64,000 bases of DNA from Oceaniovalibus guishaninsula JLT2003 (GTDB taxonomy: Bacteria; Pseudomonadota; Alphaproteobacteria; Rhodobacterales; Rhodobacteraceae). Under the pieces are notes generated by a model. The model did no database searches and had not been told where the DNA came from. It saw nothing but the letters and a program-made list of their open reading frames with translations. The stretch is from NCBI RefSeq assembly GCF_000299575.1, contig NZ_AMGO01000021.1, forward strand, positions 124,001-188,000, in the 5' to 3' direction. The translations under genes were made by a program, and so were the position numbers. Of the stretch, positions 7,858 to 17,570 are shown piece by piece (position 1 is the first letter of the stretch; every line of letters starts with the position of its first letter).

Positions 7858-8559
7858 ATGACCGACCGCATCGACGACATCCTCGTGCCCTATCGGCCGA
7901 CCGCCGACCGCCCGTTGCTGGGCCAGACCGTGCTGCTGGCCGAGGACAGCCGTTACGCGGGTGAGACGATGCGCCTGATCTGCCTGCGCAGCGGCGCCCG
8001 CATCCGGCGCGCCGACAGCCTGCGCGCGGCGGCCCGGCACCTGACCAACTATCGCCCCAGCGTGGTGGTGATCGACGCGGGCCTGCCGGACGGTTCGGGG
8101 CTGGACCTGCTGTCGCAACTGGCGGCGGCCAGTCCGCGAATCCCGGTCCTGCTGGCGATCTCGGGCGACCCCGATCTGCGCGACGCGGCGCTGGCGACAG
8201 GGGCGGACGGGTTTCTGGCCAAGCCCATCGCGTCGGTGGCCGCGTTCCAGTCGGCGATCCTGGCGCATCTGCCGGCCGGCGCGCATCCCGCCGGCCCCCG
8301 CGCCTTGTCGCAAGAGGACGTGCATCCAGACGATGCCGCGCTGGCCGACGACCTGACCCTGCTGGGCAACCTGCTGGACGGGCCGGGCGACGACGCGACC
8401 CGCGACTATGCCGTCCGCTTCGCGCTGGGCCTTGCCCGCAGCATCGGCGACACGGCGCTGGAACGCGCGGCGATGGCGGCGCTGGACGATCCGGCGCTGA
8501 CCGGGCGGCTGAAGCACGCCGTCCTGTCCCGTCTGCCGGTCAGGGCAATGGCCGTCTGA
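7858..8559 (+). CDS. response regulator with receiver domain and uncharacterised C-terminus
   Basis: Signal-transduction protein of 233 residues. The receiver domain covers about residues 22-140, with the acidic pocket Glu29/Asp30, phosphoacceptor Asp73 (VVVIDAGLPDG), Ser102 at the switch position and Lys122 (FLAKPI). The C-terminal 85 residues are alpha-helical, without HTH, GGDEF or a clear histidine phosphotransfer motif, so the output is unknown; protein-protein signalling is likely. No histidine kinase is adjacent. It is transcribed away from the epimerase gene, behind a candidate CtrA site, and is convergent with ilvD. Confidence 0.85.
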   Translation: MTDRIDDILVPYRPTADRPLLGQTVLLAEDSRYAGETMRLICLRSGARIRRADSLRAAARHLTNYRPSVVVIDAGLPDGSGLDLLSQLAAASPRIPVLLAISGDPDLRDAALATGADGFLAKPIASVAAFQSAILAHLPAGAHPAGPRALSQEDVHPDDAALADDLTLLGNLLDGPGDDATRDYAVRFALGLARSIGDTALERAAMAALDDPALTGRLKHAVLSRLPVRAMAV

Positions 8560-8573
8560 CGCGTCCCGCCCGG

Positions 8574-10337
8574 CTAGAGATCCATGTAGATATGCTTTTC
8601 GGCCGCGGCCCCCGGATGGGTGACGGCACCCTTGTTCGTGGCGCCGACAAGCTGGGCGTATTTCCACAGCGCGCCCGACGCATAGATCGTGTCGCGCGGG
8701 CCGGTCCATTCGGCGCGGCGGCGGGCCATCTCGTCGTCGGTGACATCCACGCTCAGCACGCCCTGCGTCGCGTCCAGCGTGATCACGTCGCCGTCGCGGA
8801 CCAGCGCGATGGGACCGCCCTGGGCCGCTTCGGGGCCGACATGGCCGACGCAGAAGCCGCGCGTCGCGCCCGAAAAGCGGCCATCGGTGATCAGCGCCAC
8901 CTTCTTGCCCATCCCCTGCCCCGACAGGGCGGCGGTGGTGGACAGCATCTCGCGCATGCCGGGGCCGCCGGCGGGGCCTTCGTTGCGGATGACGATGACC
9001 TCGCCCTCGTTGTAGGCGCGGGCCTTGACGGCCGCGAACGCGTCCTCCTCGCATTCGAAGACGCGGGCGGGGCCCGTAAAGACCTGCTCGGCCCGGCTCA
9101 TCCCGGCGACCTTGACGATGGCCCCCTCGGGCGCAAGGTTGCCCTTCAGCCCGACGACGCCGCCGGACGGGGAAAGCGGCGCGGCGATGGGATGGATGAC
9201 GCGGCCATCCGCCTCGCGGTCGATGCGGTCCAGCTCCTCGCCGATGCTGCGGCCCGATGCGGTCAGGCAATCTTCGTGGACCAGCCCGGCCTTGCGCAGC
9301 TCTTTCATCACCACGGGCAGGCCGCCCGCATCGTAGAGATCCTTGGCGACGAACTGGCCGCCGGGCTTGAGATCGACGAAATAGGGCGTGTCGCGGAAGA
9401 TCTCGCAGACGTCGTCGAGGTCGAAGTCGATGCCGGCCTCGTGCGCCATCGCGGGCAGGTGCAGCCCGGCATTGGTCGATCCGCCCGTGCAGGCGACGAC
9501 GCGGGCGGCGTTTTCCAGGCTTTGCCGGGTCACGATGTCGCGGGCGCGGATGTTCTTCTCGATCAGGTGCATGACCGCCTGGCCGGATGCCTGCGCATAC
9601 TGGTCGCGGCTTTCATAGGGCGCGGGCGCGCCAGACGAATTGAACAGCGCCAGACCGATCGCCTCGGACACGCAGGCCATGGTGTTGGCGGTGAACTGGC
9701 CGCCGCAGGCCCCGGCGGACGGACAGGCGACGCGTTCCAGGATGGCCAGCGCCGCGTCCGACAGGGTGCCGTTCTGGTGGCGGCCCACCGCCTCGAACAT
9801 GTCCTGCACGGTCAGGTCGCGGCTGGCGAAATCGTCGGGCACGTCCGCGCCCGCCGGAACCTTGCCCGGCAGGATCGAGCCGCCGTAAAGGAACACCGAA
9901 GGCGTGTTCAGCCGGATCATCGCCATCATCATACCCGGCAGCGACTTGTCGCAGCCCGCCAGACCGACGATGGCGTCATAGCAATGGCCGCGCATCGTCA
10001 GTTCCACCGTGTCGGCGATGGCCTCGCGGCTGGCCAGCGACGAGCGCATGCCTTCGTGGCCCATGGCGATGCCGTCGGTAACGGTGATGGTGGTGAATTC
10101 GCGCGGGGTGCCGCCGGCCGACTTGACGCCCATCTTGACCGCCTGCGCCTGACGGTTCAGCGCGATGTTGCACGGTGCCGCCTCGTTCCAGCAGGTCGCG
10201 ACACCGACGAAAGGCTGGGCGATCTGTTCCTCGTCCAGACCCATCGCATAGTAATAGCTGCGGTGCGGCGCGCGTGCCGGACCTTCGGTCACGTGCCGGC
10301 TAGGAAGGTTCGATTTGTCGGTCCTGGTCTTCAGCAT
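8574..10337 (-). CDS. ilvD: dihydroxy-acid dehydratase
   Basis: Converts 2,3-dihydroxy-isovalerate and its methylvalerate analogue to the 2-keto acids in valine, isoleucine and leucine synthesis; cytoplasmic Fe-S enzyme. The 587-residue protein carries the cluster cysteines in [10 protein letters not shown] (about 48-57), GCDKS (Cys129) and [12 protein letters not shown] (about 200). The [10 protein letters not shown] motif lies in the C-terminal half and GMREM / [14 protein letters not shown] before it. Length is typical. The gene is monocistronic here: convergent with the response regulator (15 bases apart) and divergent from the CPBP gene. The ATG start at 10337 is preceded by a GGAGG-like tract. 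Confidence 0.97.
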   Translation of the reverse strand: MLKTRTDKSNLPSRHVTEGPARAPHRSYYYAMGLDEEQIAQPFVGVATCWNEAAPCNIALNRQAQAVKMGVKSAGGTPREFTTITVTDGIAMGHEGMRSSLASREAIADTVELTMRGHCYDAIVGLAGCDKSLPGMMMAMIRLNTPSVFLYGGSILPGKVPAGADVPDDFASRDLTVQDMFEAVGRHQNGTLSDAALAILERVACPSAGACGGQFTANTMACVSEAIGLALFNSSGAPAPYESRDQYAQASGQAVMHLIEKNIRARDIVTRQSLENAARVVACTGGSTNAGLHLPAMAHEAGIDFDLDDVCEIFRDTPYFVDLKPGGQFVAKDLYDAGGLPVVMKELRKAGLVHEDCLTASGRSIGEELDRIDREADGRVIHPIAAPLSPSGGVVGLKGNLAPEGAIVKVAGMSRAEQVFTGPARVFECEEDAFAAVKARAYNEGEVIVIRNEGPAGGPGMREMLSTTAALSGQGMGKKVALITDGRFSGATRGFCVGHVGPEAAQGGPIALVRDGDVITLDATQGVLSVDVTDDEMARRRAEWTGPRDTIYASGALWKYAQLVGATNKGAVTHPGAAAEKHIYMDL

Positions 10338-10461
10338 GGCATCCTCCGGCCGCGAAAGGGGTCGCCTCGGGTCTAGGTCAGGCGTCCGGACCGGGCAAGC
10401 GCGATTGCGGCACGGGGGCGGCGCGGCTAGGGTCCGCGCGACCGCGGTTCACCGGACATCC

Positions 10462-11334
10462 ATGACGCCCTTCGCCGCCTATATCGCCCCCGCCCGCGCA
10501 CGACCGCAGATCTGGCGGCTGGCGGCGGGCCTGATCCTGTGCACGCTGGTCATGGTGCTGTGGGTGGGCGCGCTGCTGGGCCTGGTGCTGATGCTGACGG
10601 GGGTGCAGGCGGCGCAGGACTGGGCCGCGCGGATGCCCTCGGGCGGGTCGCCTACCGCCACGCTGCTGATGCTGTTCGGCTTCACCGGGCTGGCGCTGGG
10701 CCCGGCCCTGGCCGCGCGCGTGCTGCATGGGCGCAGCCCGCGGACGCTGCTGGGGCCACCCGGCGCGGCGACGCGCGATTTCATTCGGGCCGTCGCCGTG
10801 GTGGCCGCGATTTATGGGCTCGGGCTGGCCGTATGGGGGTGGGGATACGACACGCTGCCGAACCTCGATCCGGGGGTGTGGCTGACCTTCCTGCCGCTGG
10901 CGCTGGTGGCGGTGCTGATCCAGACCGGCGCCGAGGAGCTGCTGTTTCGCGGCTATATCATGCAGCAGCTTGCTGCGCGCTTCGCCTCGCCGCTGGTCTG
11001 GATGGCGCTGCCGGCGCTGGTCTTCGGCGCGCTGCATTACGATCCCGCCCAAGCCACGGCCAGCGCGCTGGGCATCGTCGCGGCGACGACGGTCTTCGGC
11101 CTGATCGCGGCGGATCTGACCCGGCGCAGCGGCAATCTGGGCGCGGCCTGGGGGCTGCATTTTGCCAACAACACGCTGGCGATCCTGCTGGTCGCGACGC
11201 AGGACACGATCACCGGCCTCGCCCTGCGCGTCACCCCTTATGGCGTCGAGACGATCGGCCCCGCGCTGATGCTGGGCGATGCCGCGATGCTGGGGGTCGT
11301 GTGGCTGGTGCTGCGGCGCGTGACGGGCCGCTGA
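10462..11334 (+). CDS. CPBP-family intramembrane metalloprotease
   Basis: Multi-pass membrane protein (290 residues, about eight helices) of the CPBP/Abi family, related to CAAX prenyl endopeptidases. The three family motifs are intact: EELLFRG (motif 1, near residue 155), the FGALHYD histidine (motif 2, near 193) and HFANN (motif 3, near 235). Bacterial members have varied roles including envelope processing and bacteriocin immunity, so no substrate is assigned. The start is ATG 10462; an upstream in-frame extension to 10315 would run across the divergent ilvD start and is unlikely. accD follows 58 bases later. Confidence 0.85.
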   Translation: MTPFAAYIAPARARPQIWRLAAGLILCTLVMVLWVGALLGLVLMLTGVQAAQDWAARMPSGGSPTATLLMLFGFTGLALGPALAARVLHGRSPRTLLGPPGAATRDFIRAVAVVAAIYGLGLAVWGWGYDTLPNLDPGVWLTFLPLALVAVLIQTGAEELLFRGYIMQQLAARFASPLVWMALPALVFGALHYDPAQATASALGIVAATTVFGLIAADLTRRSGNLGAAWGLHFANNTLAILLVATQDTITGLALRVTPYGVETIGPALMLGDAAMLGVVWLVLRRVTGR

Positions 11335-11392
11335 TTGCAATGCGCGGCGTCACGGCGTATTTCGGGCGCGGTTGCAAGGGGGCGCTGGCTGC

Positions 11393-12331
11393 ATGAACTG
11401 GATCTCGAACTACGTCCGGCCCAAGATCAACTCGCTCTTTTCGCGGCGCGAAATCCCCGAGAACCTGTGGACCAAGTGCGACGCCTGCGGAACGATGCTG
11501 TTTCACCGCGAACTGGACGAGAACCAGCAGGTCTGCACGAATTGCGGCAACCACATGCAGATCGCGCCCCGCGCGCGGTTCGACGCGCTGTTCGACGGCG
11601 GCACCTATGTCGAGGTGCCGGTCGAGGCGCCGAAGCCCGATCCGCTGCATTTCCGCGACCAGAAGAAATATCCCGACCGCCTGCGCGCCGCCCAGCGCGC
11701 CACCGGCGAAAAAGAGGCGATGCTGGTCGCCGAAGGCGAGATCGGGCGCACGCCGATCATCGCCGCCGCGCAGGATTTCAGCTTCATGGGCGGATCCATG
11801 GGGATGTATGTCGGCAACGCGATTCTGGCCGCCGCCGCCCGCGCGGTCGAGACGCGGCGGCCACTGGTCCTGTTCTCGGCCGCCGGCGGCGCGCGGATGC
11901 AGGAAGGCATCCTGTCGCTGATGCAGATGCCGCGCACCACCGTCGCGGTCGAGATGCTGAAGGAAGCGGGCCTGCCCTATATCGTCGTGCTGACCCACCC
12001 CACCACCGGCGGCGTCACCGCCAGCTATGCGATGCTGGGCGATGTGCAGATCGCCGAGCCGGGCGCGCTGATCTGTTTCGCGGGCCCGCGCGTGATCGAG
12101 CAGACGATCCGCGAAAAGCTGCCCGAAGGGTTCCAGCGCGCCGAATACCTGCTGGAACACGGGATGCTGGACCGCGTGACCGACCGCCGTGCGCTGCGCG
12201 ACGAGCTGGTGACGATCCTGCGGATGATGCTGTCGCTGCCGCCCGCGATCCACGGCGAACTGCCGCCCCCCGCGCCCGAGACGCACGCCGCCCCGGACGA
12301 GGCGCGGCCCGTGCCGGTGGACGAACCCTGA
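11393..12331 (+). CDS. accD: acetyl-CoA carboxylase carboxyltransferase subunit beta
   Basis: Beta subunit of the acetyl-CoA carboxylase carboxyltransferase, which transfers the carboxyl group from biotin to acetyl-CoA to give malonyl-CoA for fatty acid synthesis. The 312-residue protein has the N-terminal zinc ribbon with Cys29, Cys32, Cys48 and Cys51, followed by the crotonase-fold domain containing [12 protein letters not shown] and [13 protein letters not shown], which form the oxyanion and CoA sites. The tail after residue 285 is proline- and acid-rich. The start ATG 11393 gives the usual MNWI beginning. folC follows closely, the standard accD-folC order. Confidence 0.97.
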   Translation: MNWISNYVRPKINSLFSRREIPENLWTKCDACGTMLFHRELDENQQVCTNCGNHMQIAPRARFDALFDGGTYVEVPVEAPKPDPLHFRDQKKYPDRLRAAQRATGEKEAMLVAEGEIGRTPIIAAAQDFSFMGGSMGMYVGNAILAAAARAVETRRPLVLFSAAGGARMQEGILSLMQMPRTTVAVEMLKEAGLPYIVVLTHPTTGGVTASYAMLGDVQIAEPGALICFAGPRVIEQTIREKLPEGFQRAEYLLEHGMLDRVTDRRALRDELVTILRMMLSLPPAIHGELPPPAPETHAAPDEARPVPVDEP

Positions 12332-12360
12332 GCGGACCGGACGCCATCCTGACGCGGCTG

Positions 12361-13596
12361 ATGACCCTGCACCCCAAGGTCATCGACCTGACGCTCGACC
12401 GGATGTGGCGGCTGCTGGATGCGCTTGGCAACCCGCAGGACGCGCTGCCGCCGGTGATCCACGTGGCGGGCACCAACGGCAAGGGATCGACGCTGGCGAT
12501 GATCCGCGCGGGGATCGAAGGGGCGGGCCAGACGGCGCATGTCTATACCTCGCCGCATCTGGCGCGGTTCAACGAACGCATCCGCGTCGCGGGCGACCTG
12601 ATCGGCGACGACGCGCTGTCGGCGCTGCTGGACGAATGCGAGGCCGCGAATGGCGGCCGGCCGATCACCTTCTTCGAGATCACCACCTGCGCCGCGCTGC
12701 TGGCCTTCGCCCGGACCCCGGCCGATTACTGTCTGCTGGAGGTCGGCCTCGGCGGCAGGCTGGACGCGACGAACGTGGTCGCGCGGCCTCGCCTGACGGC
12801 GATCACCCCCGTATCGCCGGATCACCAGCAGTATCTGGGTGACACGCTGCCGCTGATCGCGGGCGAAAAGGCCGGCATCCTCAAGCCCGGCGTGCCCTGC
12901 ATCGTCGGGCGGCAGCAGGATGCGGCGCTCGACGTGATCGAGGCGGCCGCCGCCCGTCTGGCCGCGCCGCTGCTGGTGCGCGGGCAGCATTGGCATACCG
13001 ACATCCAGCATGGGCGGCTGGTCTTTCAGGACGAAACCGGGCTGCTGGATCTGCCGCTGCCCAACCTGCCCGGCCCGCACCAGATCGACAATGCGGGCGC
13101 CGCGCTGGCGGCCCTGCGCTGCCTGCGCATCGCCCCGGCGGCGTTCGAGGCGGCGGTGACGCGCGCCGAATGGCCCGCGCGGATGCAGCGCCTGCGGCGC
13201 GGCCCGCTGCCCGATGCGGCACCGCGCGCCGAATTGTGGCTGGACGGCGGCCACAACCCCGCCGCGGGCGACGCGCTGGCCGCGACGCTGGCGGGGATGC
13301 CGCGCCGGCCCACGCGGCTGGTCTGCGGGATGCTGAACACCAAGGACGTGGCAGGCTATCTGCGCCCGCTTGCCGCCCATGCCGACAGCCTGACCGCGAT
13401 CTCGATCCCGGACGAGGCGAACACCCTGCCCGCCGAAGCCACCGCCGATGCCGCGCGGGGGGCGGGCCTGCGCGCCGACATCGCCGACAGCGCCCTCGAT
13501 GCCGTGCGCGCCATCGCGGCGGCCGATCCCGAGGCGCGCATCCTGATCTGCGGATCGCTCTATCTGGCCGGAAACGTGCTGCGCGACAACGGCTGA
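12361..13596 (+). CDS. folC: bifunctional folylpolyglutamate synthase / dihydrofolate synthase
   Basis: ATP-dependent Mur-ligase-family enzyme that adds glutamate to dihydropteroate and to folates. The 411-residue protein shows the P-loop GTNGKGST (37-44), the omega-loop segment TSPHLARFNERIR (about 62-74), the VGLGGRLDATNV signature near 130, and a C-terminal Mur-type domain with LDGGHNP (about 296-302). The ATG at 12361 is chosen. Homologues I know usually begin about ten residues earlier, and the frame stays open back through a CTG at 12328 that overlaps the accD stop, so a non-AUG upstream start is possible. accD and folC are probably co-transcribed. Confidence 0.93.
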   Translation: MTLHPKVIDLTLDRMWRLLDALGNPQDALPPVIHVAGTNGKGSTLAMIRAGIEGAGQTAHVYTSPHLARFNERIRVAGDLIGDDALSALLDECEAANGGRPITFFEITTCAALLAFARTPADYCLLEVGLGGRLDATNVVARPRLTAITPVSPDHQQYLGDTLPLIAGEKAGILKPGVPCIVGRQQDAALDVIEAAAARLAAPLLVRGQHWHTDIQHGRLVFQDETGLLDLPLPNLPGPHQIDNAGAALAALRCLRIAPAAFEAAVTRAEWPARMQRLRRGPLPDAAPRAELWLDGGHNPAAGDALAATLAGMPRRPTRLVCGMLNTKDVAGYLRPLAAHADSLTAISIPDEANTLPAEATADAARGAGLRADIADSALDAVRAIAAADPEARILICGSLYLAGNVLRDNG

Positions 13597-13656
13597 CGCT
13601 TGCCCCGCGTGGCGCGCCGGCCTAGCGTCGGATCGAAGCACCGGCAGGGGACCGCC

Positions 13657-14484
13657 ATGCCGCCCGATCCCGTCCACGAGGCCGAAACCGATTTTCGCGA
13701 CCGCATGTCCTATGGCGACTATCTGTTGCTGGGGGCGCTGCTGGACGCGCAGCATCCGCTGACCGATGCGCCGGACGAGATGCTGTTCATCATCCAGCAC
13801 CAGACATCCGAACTGTGGATGAAGCTGATGCTGACCGAGCTGGACGCCGCCCGCCGCGCCATCGCCGACGATCGCGCGCCCGAGGCGTTCAAGATGCTGG
13901 CGCGGGTGTCGCGCATCCTCGAACAGCTCAACAGCGCGTGGGACGTGTTGCGCACGATGACGCCCAGCGACTACACCACCTTCCGCGAAAGGCTGGGGCA
14001 ATCGTCGGGGTTCCAGTCGCTGCAATACCGCTTGGTCGAATACGCGCTGGGCAACCGCAACCGCGCGACGGCAAAGGCCCATGCCCACGATGCCGGGGCC
14101 GTGGCCGCGCTGGACGCCGAACTGGCGCGGCTGACGCTTTATCAGGAAGTGCTGGCCTTCGCCGCGCGGCGCGGCATGGACGTGCCCGCGCATCTGATCG
14201 ACGCCCCCTCGGCCGGCCCGCATGCCCCTGACCCGCGCGTTCAGACGATGTGGGCATCCGTCTATCGCGCGACCGACCGGCACTGGACCCTTTACGAGAT
14301 GGCCGAGAAGCTTGTCGATCTGGAGGATTACTTCCGCCGCTGGCGCTTCAACCACGTCACCACGGTCGAGCGCATCATCGGCTTCAAGCGCGGCACGGGC
14401 GGAACGGCGGGCGTCGAATATCTGCGGCGGATGCTGGCGGTCGAGCTTTTTCCCGAACTCTGGCACGTCCGCACCGACCTGTGA
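13657..14484 (+). CDS. kynA: tryptophan 2,3-dioxygenase
   Basis: Heme enzyme opening the indole ring of L-tryptophan to N-formylkynurenine, the first step of the kynurenine pathway. The 275-residue protein begins the catalytic region with MSYGDYLLLGALL and carries the substrate-binding segment FIIQHQTSELWMKL (His of IQHQTSE as acid/base, near residue 48). The RFNHV and GTGGTAGVEYLRRM segments near the C-terminus contain the heme ligand histidine and the amino-acid-binding threonine. The start is ATG 13657, behind GGCAGGGG. Kynurenine formamidase and kynureninase genes are not adjacent here. It is convergent with mnhG, 4 bases apart. Confidence 0.95.
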   Translation: MPPDPVHEAETDFRDRMSYGDYLLLGALLDAQHPLTDAPDEMLFIIQHQTSELWMKLMLTELDAARRAIADDRAPEAFKMLARVSRILEQLNSAWDVLRTMTPSDYTTFRERLGQSSGFQSLQYRLVEYALGNRNRATAKAHAHDAGAVAALDAELARLTLYQEVLAFAARRGMDVPAHLIDAPSAGPHAPDPRVQTMWASVYRATDRHWTLYEMAEKLVDLEDYFRRWRFNHVTTVERIIGFKRGTGGTAGVEYLRRMLAVELFPELWHVRTDL

Positions 14485-14488
14485 CCGC

Positions 14489-14887
14489 TCAGATCGGGTC
14501 GCGCGGCTCGCCCGGCGTGCGTTCCGAGATCGCGGGCGGATCGTCGAAGCTGGCCCAGCCGCGGTCGGTTCCCGTGGGCGGCAGATCCTCGGGGGGAATG
14601 TTGCGGTGCATATGCGCCTTGGCGATGAAATTGGCCGTCACCGGCGCCGTCAGGATCAGAAAGGCGGTGATCATCAGCTCGTGGAAGGACAGCGTGCCTT
14701 CCTGGCGATAGTAATAGACCATCGACGCGATCAGCACGCCGCCCACGCCCAGCGTCGTTGCCTTGGTCGGCGCATGCAGCCGCTGCATCGCGTCGGGCAG
14801 GCGCACCAGCCCGTAGGATCCCACCAGGCCGAAGATCGACGCGACGATCAGCGCCGCCCCGGCCACGATATCCAGAAACAGCGTCAT
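14489..14887 (-). CDS. mnhG: Mrp Na+/H+ antiporter subunit G
   Basis: Small hydrophobic subunit of the multisubunit Mrp cation/proton antiporter. The 132-residue protein has three predicted helices (about 3-25, 40-60 and 67-90), including the conserved GLVRLPDAMQRLHAPTKATTLG segment in the first loop. The hydrophilic tail after residue 95 is longer than in most MnhG proteins. It is the last gene of the mnhA-G operon; its ATG at 14887 overlaps the mnhF stop (ATGA). Confidence 0.92.
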   Translation of the reverse strand: MTLFLDIVAGAALIVASIFGLVGSYGLVRLPDAMQRLHAPTKATTLGVGGVLIASMVYYYRQEGTLSFHELMITAFLILTAPVTANFIAKAHMHRNIPPEDLPPTGTDRGWASFDDPPAISERTPGEPRDPI

Positions 14888-15174
14888 TCGATGATGTCTC
14901 CCCGCAACGCGAAGCGGCAATAGGCCACGGTCGAGACGAAGCCGACCATCGCGATCAGGATCGACGCCTCGAAATAGACCTGACTGCCCAGCCACATGCC
15001 GTAAAGCACGATCAGCGCGATCACGTTGATGACCATCGTGTCCAGCGCCAGGATCCGGTCGGAAACCCCCGGCGCATGGGCGATGCGGTAAAGGCAGAAC
15101 AGCAATCCCAGCGAAAAGGCCGCGGTGGCGCAGATCAGCGGGATGGCGACGATCAGGGACGGTGTCGGGTTCAT
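14884..15174 (-). CDS. mnhF: Mrp Na+/H+ antiporter subunit F
   Basis: Membrane subunit of the Mrp antiporter, 96 residues with three predicted helices (about 7-28, 38-60 and 66-86). The conserved segment RIAHAPGVSDRILALDTM, between helices 1 and 2, identifies MnhF/PhaF and carries charged residues needed for assembly in characterised systems. It overlaps both neighbours by ATGA junctions, which implies translational coupling. The start is ATG 15174, preceded by GGAAAG-like purines in the end of mnhE. Confidence 0.93.
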   Translation of the reverse strand: MNPTPSLIVAIPLICATAAFSLGLLFCLYRIAHAPGVSDRILALDTMVINVIALIVLYGMWLGSQVYFEASILIAMVGFVSTVAYCRFALRGDIIE

Positions 15175-15659
15175 GGAAAGATCTCCAGCAGCCGGCGTTC
15201 ATAGCGATGCTTGATCTCGGCGCAGACGGCGGCCGGATCGTCGGTATCCAGACAATGCACCAGCAGGCTGCGCCCGTCCGCCGACAGCATGGCCGAAACC
15301 GTGCCCGGCGTCAGCGTGATCGTGCCCGCCAGCATCGAGATCGCCTCGGGCGAGGTGACGTCCAGCGGGATCACCACCCAGGCCGACCGAATCCGGTCCC
15401 GCGGCCGGAACAGCACGATCTTCGCGACCGCGATATTGGCCAGCACGATGTCCCAGAACACCAGCAGGCAATAGAAGGCCAGCGACAGCGGCTTTTTCAG
15501 CACCGGCACGCCCGGCCAGTAGGGCGAGGTCAGGATCGGGATGACGACGCCCAGGATGACGGCCATCACCAGCGTGCCCAGCGAAAAGGAATTGACCAGC
15601 GCCAGCCATACCAGCACCAGCGTCAGCGTCAGCAGCGGATGGGGCAGCAGCCGCCGCAT
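15171..15659 (-). CDS. mnhE: Mrp Na+/H+ antiporter subunit E
   Basis: Subunit E of the Mrp antiporter, 162 residues: about two N-terminal membrane helices (7-40), a third near 60-80, then a cytoplasmic domain containing TITLTPGTVSAMLS and the LLVHCLDTDD segment that are typical of MnhE/PhaE. The start is the ATG at 15659, which shares one base with the mnhD stop (TGATG), so translation is coupled. The end overlaps mnhF. No unusual residues were seen. Confidence 0.93.
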   Translation of the reverse strand: MRRLLPHPLLTLTLVLVWLALVNSFSLGTLVMAVILGVVIPILTSPYWPGVPVLKKPLSLAFYCLLVFWDIVLANIAVAKIVLFRPRDRIRSAWVVIPLDVTSPEAISMLAGTITLTPGTVSAMLSADGRSLLVHCLDTDDPAAVCAEIKHRYERRLLEIFP

Positions 15660-17188
15660 CACCGCATCCCCCCCGCCAGCACCGCCCCGATATAGGCGGG
15701 CGTGTCGTAAAGCTGCCGCGCCGTCGCGTCGGCATATCCCGCGACGGGTCCGGCCAGCACCGTCAGCAGGATCAGCGCGCCGATGGCAGCGGCTGCCGCG
15801 ATCACCGCCAGCGCCGGGCTGGGCGCGTCCGCGGCCGGTCCCTTGGGCGCGTCCTGCGCCGTTTCGTGCGGCTTCCAGAACAGCGTGCTGCCCGCCCGCG
15901 CGAAGCCCACGACCTGCACCAGCGACCCGATCAGCACCGTGGCCCAGATCGCCCAAACCCAGCCCGATACCCGCGCCGCGTCGAGGATCAGCAGCTTGCC
16001 GACGAAGCCCGACAGCGGCGGCAACCCCGCCAGGGCGATGGCCGCCGCAAAGAACAGGGCCGCGATGGGACCGGCCATGCCGATTACCGGCCCGGTCCGC
16101 AGGTCGCCCCCCGCATCCCCCCGACGCGAAACGGCCAGATCGGCCACCAGGAACAGCGCCGCCGCCGCCAGCGTCGAATGGATCAGGTAATAGATCGCCG
16201 CCGCCGTCGCCTGCGGCGTGATCAACGCCACGCCCACCATCAGCGTGCCCATCGACGCCAGCACCGCGAAGGCCGCGAGGATGCCCAGCCGCCGCGCGCC
16301 CAGCACGCCTAGGGCGCCCACGGCCAGCGTCACCAGCGCCGCCGGAAGCAGCCATTCGGTCAGCATCCCGTCCGTCGCGGCGATGTTCGGGCCGAACACC
16401 GTCGTGGTGAAGCGGACGATCGCATAGGCGCCCACCTTGGTCATGATCGCGAACAGGGCCGCCACCGGCGCGCTGGCGCTGGAATATGCGCCGGGCAGCC
16501 AGAACTGCACCGGGAACAGCGCCGCCTTGATCGCGAAGACCCCAATCAACAGCATCACCGCCGTCCGCAGCAGCGCCGAGTCCTCCAGCGGGATCGTCGC
16601 CGACACGCGCGCCAGATCGGCCATGTTAAGCGTCCCCGTCACCGCATAGATCGTGCCCAGCGCGAACAGGAACAGCGTCGAGCCCGCCAGATTCATCACC
16701 ACGTATTGCAGCCCGGCCCGCAGGCGCGCGCCCCCGCCGCCGTGAATGATCAGCCCATAGGACGCGATCAGCAGGATTTCGAAGAAGACGAACAGGTTGA
16801 ACGCGTCGCCGGTCAGGAACGCGCCCATCAGCCCCATGAGCTGAAACTGGAACAGGGCGTGGAAATGCCGCCCCCGCGCGTCCCATCCGCTGCCCAGCGC
16901 GTAAAGCAGCACGATCAGCGCCAGCGCCGATGTCAGCACCGTCATCAGCGCCGACAGCCGGTCCAGAACCAGCACGATCCCGAAGGGCGCGGGCCAGTTG
17001 CCCAGCTCATAGACGTGGATGCCGCCCTGCGCGGCCAGCATCGCCAGCCCGCCGGTGATCGTCAGCAGCAGAACGGTTCCCGCCAGCCCGGCCACCCGCG
17101 CCAGCACGATGTCGTGGCGCATGGCGACGGCCATGATCGGCGCCAGCAGGGCGGGCAACAGGATGGGGGCGATGATCCAGTGGTTCAC
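15659..17188 (-). CDS. mnhD: Mrp Na+/H+ antiporter subunit D
   Basis: Large antiporter-like membrane subunit homologous to NuoM/NuoN of complex I. The 509-residue protein has about 14 predicted helices. The conserved glutamate in the segment after VFFEILLI (residues near 135) and the lysines in helices around MTKVGAYAIVRF (near 250) correspond to the proton path of this family; LPPLSGFVGKLLI near 390 is diagnostic for MnhD. The start is a GTG at 17188, 10 bases downstream of the mnhC stop. Length is normal. Confidence 0.94.
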   Translation of the reverse strand: MNHWIIAPILLPALLAPIMAVAMRHDIVLARVAGLAGTVLLLTITGGLAMLAAQGGIHVYELGNWPAPFGIVLVLDRLSALMTVLTSALALIVLLYALGSGWDARGRHFHALFQFQLMGLMGAFLTGDAFNLFVFFEILLIASYGLIIHGGGGARLRAGLQYVVMNLAGSTLFLFALGTIYAVTGTLNMADLARVSATIPLEDSALLRTAVMLLIGVFAIKAALFPVQFWLPGAYSSASAPVAALFAIMTKVGAYAIVRFTTTVFGPNIAATDGMLTEWLLPAALVTLAVGALGVLGARRLGILAAFAVLASMGTLMVGVALITPQATAAAIYYLIHSTLAAAALFLVADLAVSRRGDAGGDLRTGPVIGMAGPIAALFFAAAIALAGLPPLSGFVGKLLILDAARVSGWVWAIWATVLIGSLVQVVGFARAGSTLFWKPHETAQDAPKGPAADAPSPALAVIAAAAAIGALILLTVLAGPVAGYADATARQLYDTPAYIGAVLAGGMR

Positions 17189-17198
17189 GAACGGCGCC

Positions 17199-17570
17199 TC
17201 ATCGCAGGTCGGCCCCGCTCGGCGGCATCTCGTGATCCTCCTCGTCGGTCTCGGAAATGTCGATGCGGTCGGTGCCCGATTCCAGGAACGCCCCCAGCGC
17301 CACCAGAACCACCACCGCCGTCATTCCGAACGAGATCACGATGGCCGTCAGCACCAGCGCCTGCGGCAGCGGGTCGGTATAGGTGCCCGCGCCGCTGCCC
17401 AGCACGGGCGGCGCCCCGCTGACCAGCCCGCCGGTCGAGAACAGGAACACGTTGACCGCATAACTCAGCATCGACACGCCCAGGATAACCGCGAAGGCGC
17501 GCAACCGCAGGATCAGATAGATCCCCGCGGCCGTCAGCACGCCGATGCCCGAGGCGACCAGAAACTCCAT
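17199..17570 (-). CDS. mnhC: Mrp Na+/H+ antiporter subunit C
   Basis: NuoK-like small subunit of the Mrp antiporter, 123 residues with three predicted helices (about 2-22, 28-50 and 72-95). The typical segments GIYLILR, VNVFLFSTG, and DPLPQALVLTAIVISFGMTAV, the last holding the family signature DPLPQALVLTAIVI, are all present. The acidic C-terminal tail follows residue 98. Its ATG at 17570 shares one base with the mnhA stop (TGATG), so it is coupled to mnhA. Confidence 0.95.
   Translation of the reverse strand: MEFLVASGIGVLTAAGIYLILRLRAFAVILGVSMLSYAVNVFLFSTGGLVSGAPPVLGSGAGTYTDPLPQALVLTAIVISFGMTAVVVLVALGAFLESGTDRIDISETDEEDHEMPPSGADLR

Noticed and set aside
12025-14466. 813-residue minus-strand open frame
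   Set aside because: Antisense to accD, folC and tryptophan 2,3-dioxygenase, all with clear motifs; no recognisable domain.
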